A stretch of 5,520 bases of DNA from Planctomycetia bacterium (lineage in GTDB: Bacteria; Planctomycetota; Planctomycetia; Pirellulales; UBA1268): NCBI GenBank assembly GCA_009919445.1, contig RGBY01000171.1, forward strand, positions 1 to 5,520, written 5' to 3'. Below the pieces are notes generated by a model, which made no database searches, had not been told where the DNA came from, and saw only the letters and a program-made list of their open reading frames with translations. The translations under genes were made by a program, and so were the position numbers. Positions 4,917 to 5,520 of the stretch are shown here, piece by piece. How positions within the stretch are numbered: position 1 is the stretch's first letter; the number at the start of each line of letters is the position of its first letter.

Positions 4917-5520
4917 TCATCAATCATTGGCTGGCTGACGATCTCGCGGCACAGGGACACCAGGTTGCCATTGGAGATGAATTGACGATCACCTGCTTTG
5001 CCCCGGAGACGCTCCACGGTCAGGTCGAAGAGAAGGCCTACACCTGTCGGGTGAGCGGAATCGCGGCGATGCAAGGACTCGCGGTGGCTCGCGGTGTCGT
5101 ACCCACGGTGGCTGGCGTTACCGATGAAGCGTCAATTGCCGACTGGGATCCCCCCTTCCCTTTTGACCGAACCCGAGTCCGTGACCGGCCACCGCATGAT
5201 GAAGATGAAAAGTACTGGCAGGAATATGGCCCAACCCCAAAATTGTTCATGCCCCTTGCGCGGGCCCGGCAGATCGCCGGCAGCCGCTTTGGTCAGACAA
5301 CCGCCTGGCACCTGCCGCAGCAGGCAGCCGTCCAGCGGCAGTCGTTGGCGCACGAGCTGGCCGCAGCCATACCCCCCGCAGCGGTTGGCCTGCAGGTGCT
5401 CCCTGTGGCGAACCTGGCTGCGCTCGCCGCCACCGGCTCAACCCCGTTTGGGCTGCTCTTTCTGGCCTTGTCCAGTTTTGTCATCGCGGCCGGCTTGATT
5501 CTGCTCTGGCTTCTGTTTGG
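4811..5520 (+). pseudogene. Permease continuation in a shifted frame (partial, runs off window)
   Basis: From 4811 the -1 frame is open without a stop to the window end, giving about 236 residues that continue the permease. It begins LPYSTVLGLAS, then VIINHWLADDL (35-45), an extracytoplasmic domain with SIADWDPPFPFD (108-119), KYWQEYGPTPKLF (134-146) and SRFGQTT (158-164). A hydrophobic helix (about 213-236) follows, which should be the second transmembrane segment and the start of the FtsX domain. It has no start codon of its own with a ribosome site; a GTG at 4826 would give an implausible second protein. The frame is open back to 4706, so the exact shift site is uncertain. It belongs with the 3891 frame as one gene. 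It is labelled a pseudogene because the frame is disrupted, but a sequencing error would make it intact. Confidence 0.75.

Overview
The window looks like a chromosomal piece of a planctomycete, probably near the Pirellulales. This rests on recall of protein families, not on a search. The pointers are a zinc-ribbon protein with LRR-like 23-24 residue repeats of the HRGxLxLDGL type, a short single-RRM protein with an RGY/Gly tail, and an FtsX/MacB-type permease with motifs I associate with planctomycetes (GDAIQEGLRRLAQARLG near its N-terminus, SIADWDPPFPFD in its periplasmic part). The DNA is GC-rich and densely coded, with two structured intergenic regions.

Layout. Positions 1-160 hold no gene, only a weak terminator-like hairpin facing the minus strand. 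Positions 161-1249 (minus) encode a 362-residue protein: N-terminal zinc ribbon, seven LRR-like repeats and a C-terminal membrane anchor, function unknown. Positions 1250-1634 are a divergent intergenic region rich in palindromes, with a reasonable sigma70-type promoter (1480-1508) and a long inverted repeat just before the start of the RRM gene. Positions 1635-1988 (plus) encode the glycine-rich RNA-binding protein. It is followed by a hairpin and a strong 12-bp stem with an outer A/T stem that probably ends transcription. Positions 2113-2357 are a leader with a small hairpin, a possible 33-codon ORF and a tandem 14-nt repeat.

From 2358 onward lies a tight plus-strand cluster: ribosomal protein bS18 (rpsR, 2358-2642), a YbgC/4HBT hotdog thioesterase (2661-3182), a LolD/MacB-class ABC ATPase (3214-3894) and its FtsX-like permease (from 3891, ATGA overlap, running off the window end). 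Gaps are 18, 31 and -4 nt, so co-transcription is likely. The ATPase and permease should form one inner-membrane transporter or mechanotransmission complex. The thioesterase and S18 are likely bystanders or housekeeping partners.

The most notable anomalies are these. The permease reading frame is broken near 4811: the N-terminal part continues convincingly only in the -1 frame, possibly with missing residues. The RRM gene leader has three sequence elements able to form two mutually exclusive stems. The LRR-like protein has an unusual zinc-ribbon/repeat/tail-anchor architecture. I found no CRISPR array, mobile element, tRNA or rRNA.
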